Source: Moringa oleifera | Taxonomy: Eukaryota; Streptophyta; Magnoliopsida; Brassicales; Moringaceae | Length of the DNA stretch: 64,000 nt | Direction of reading: 5' to 3' | Assembly (NCBI GenBank): GCA_021397835.1 | Contig: JAJFZO010000150.1 | Span: 1-64,000 of the forward strand | In this document: piece by piece, positions 62,211 to 64,000 of the stretch | Position numbering within the stretch: position 1 is the first letter of the stretch | Layout: every line of letters begins with the position of its first letter | Position numbers and translations under genes: made by a program | The notes under the pieces: generated by a model | Databases searched by the model: none | What the model saw: only the letters and a program-made list of their open reading frames with translations | Told to the model about the DNA's origin: nothing

Positions 62211-63247
62211 CTAGAGAATCCCAAAGTTGAAATTAGAAATCTCACTAGAATGGCTCATACTTCCCTCCTAATACCATTATAATGCAGAACTAACAGGACA
62301 GGACTTTCGCTCCCTACAATGGTAATGCCTAACATAGTACTGCAGCTTCATCAAAATAACTATGCAAAGTGTGCAAGCTTTGACCTAGAGAACCTCTATG
62401 CTTGTGATTAATAGCTTGGTTCAAACCCAAGCCTTAATTCTAATCAATATGGAGTCATACACTGTCTACAGACAATTAAAATGATTATCAATGGACAAAG
62501 TGAGACAAGGGAAGAATATGAAGGACAAACCTTCTTTTGGATTGCCAGCAACAGAATGTCTCTATCACCATAGACACAGAGCTTCTTTGGAGTCTACAAA
62601 TGGGGGACCAAGCAGTAGATAATAATAAGGACAAGTGACCTTCGTAGCCCACAAAATTTAGCAGGAATCAAAACATGTAATAAAACATGGCTTTTAAGGG
62701 AATGCACTGAGTAGAGATTCTATTTTCTGTATGGAAGTTGTATTCACTTAGATCATATAGTTTTTATGGAAAAAGAAGTCAGCCTTGCTGTTTTGTCCCA
62801 TGAGAAACTAACATGAAACCCATATTTAGCTACACTGCTAAGTATCCAACAATAACATCTGTCTTTGTGTTCATAAATGCAGCTTTCTCAGTTTTCTTCT
62901 CCCTGAGAAAGAAGAATAAATTAGGATCAACTGAGATATGAAGAAAAGTTACCCGACAGTGGCAGGAAGGCATAGTTGAAACTCCATGGCCAGCTGAATC
63001 TTCACATGGCTTTGTGTTTTACAAGATGCACTATCATTACAAGGTAAATGACAAAGCTATGCCACTTAAGAACATAAAGAATCTTTATTTTCTTCAATAA
63101 ATTTACCTTAATAGAAGTGCAGAGCATATAATCATCTTCTGTTACTTTTATGGAGCACACAAGCATGTGTAGATTTTGAAGGAGTGCATTACTCAAAGGA
63201 AATTGAGCTCGGTGTGTCCATGTAAGTGTGGCAATAGTTCTTCAACT

Positions 63248-64000
63248 TCAATCCTGGGACTTGAACAACTTATGCTTTTTCTTGATTTGGCTATAGTTTA
63301 TAGATTCCAGTTCTGCCAGAAAAATACTGTAAACAGGCCTGTGATCTGAGAACCTTGATTCCCCATAAACATAAGTTAGTTGATTCAAGCCTCTCCCATA
63401 CCATAGTATACCATCACCCCGAGATGGAAAAGGCACAATCACACAAAGTATACCAGAATTAAACAGACAATATGGTCCACATTATTTCACATGCTAACAA
63501 TCATGTAAATGGAAAGGGCACAATCAGACACTAAGTATACCAGAATTGAACAGACAATATCGTCCACATTATTTCACATGCTAACAATCATATAATATAA
63601 GGCTAATATGATTTCATTGTAAGAGATATTTCACAAGAGAATGTGAGATTACCATGCAAGCTTTTTTTGCTTCACTTTTGGATGTCTATCATCACCTGCA
63701 TATCTGTCTGAATCATTTGAATACTTATAGGTGGGAGGAAAATATATATTCCCTCCATTCCATATCTCAAGCACACTCTGCTCTATCCATGGCTGTAACT
63801 AAAAACAACCAGAAACCATGGAGTTTTAGATTGAACATGTTTAAAAACATATTGAAAAGAGGAGATTCTGAAACTTCAGAAAGAACATCACAAAAAAAGA
63901 AACATGCCTTGTCATTCTCTAACAATAATCTCCAATTGCACATCTCAACAAGTCCCTCTGCAGAGCCGTAAGACAACACAATCTGGTAATTGAAGTCACC
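63248..64000 (-). pseudogene. Inositol polyphosphate 5-phosphatase pseudogene, duplicate, cut by window end
   Basis: Counterpart of 5094-5846: the last exon with [18 protein letters not shown] (63248-about 63440), the exon with NIYFPPTYKYSND (63653-63792), and most of the exon with LSYGSAEGLVEMCNW (63908 onward). It shares the damaged WCDRIL region and the GC-type donor. Upstream exons would lie beyond 64000. Confidence 0.88.

Larger units (their letters stand above)
58155..64000. repeat. Large segmental duplication, copy 2
   Basis: Base-for-base counterpart of 1-5846 with a few small indels (the offset changes from 58156 to 58154 between about 1500 and 3600). It runs off the end of the window while still matching, so the duplication is longer than what is visible. 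Confidence 0.97.

Overview
This window is AT-rich nuclear DNA of a flowering plant. It holds relics of intron-containing plant genes (an SnRK2 kinase, an inositol polyphosphate 5-phosphatase, a TBC1D13-like Rab GAP, an RBBP5-like COMPASS WD40 protein and a DUF2921 protein), a Ty3/gypsy LTR retrotransposon with an initiator-tRNA-Met primer site, a decayed LINE, and a 4-kb block of degenerate CCCTAAA-type telomere-like repeat. The species cannot be fixed from the sequence alone. I find no intact protein-coding gene: every coding stretch I recognise carries stops, frameshifts or missing exons. The family identifications rest on recognising conserved motifs by eye, not on a database search.

Layout. 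1-5846 is one copy of a large duplication whose second copy is 58155-64000; the copies are about 58.15 kb apart and look about 99% identical. It carries a dead SnRK2 gene, a CTA/CTG-rich minisatellite, and TBC and inositol 5-phosphatase pseudogenes, all on the minus strand. 5847-7173 holds the remaining 5-phosphatase exons and short tandem repeats. 7206-7860 is a large foldback palindrome, followed by about 5 kb of gene-free AT-rich DNA. 12834-16930 is the telomere-like block. 16931-25070 is a second, older mosaic of the same modules (minisatellite, one SnRK2 exon, a TBC exon) plus an RBBP5-like pseudogene and a 209-bp tandem repeat. 25200-27740 has a short minisatellite and an A-rich repeat of about 1 kb, interrupted by the gypsy element (27743-33217). 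A DUF2921 pseudogene follows (33489-34180). 35.3-44.7 kb is AT-rich with a direct-plus-inverted satellite (38.2-39.5 kb) and a LINE on the plus strand (40.3-43.2 kb).

The most striking part is 44683-58154: a head-to-tail array with a period of about 3.2 kb in which every unit contains the same broken SnRK2 kinase gene, a duplicated exon-like module I cannot identify, and a block of CTA/CTG minisatellite in place of the kinase's N-terminal exons. The three central units are nearly identical; one later unit has lost about 860 bp and the last is more diverged. Because the array runs directly into the second copy of the 58-kb duplication, the whole window may be about one period of a still larger tandem repeat.

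Nothing here works together as an operon or pathway. The recurring theme is repeated duplication of gene fragments that were already dead: the TBC stop codon and the stop in the unidentified module are shared by copies far apart in the window. If any of it is active, the likeliest role is as a source of small RNAs matching SnRK2 kinases, which the sequence alone cannot show.
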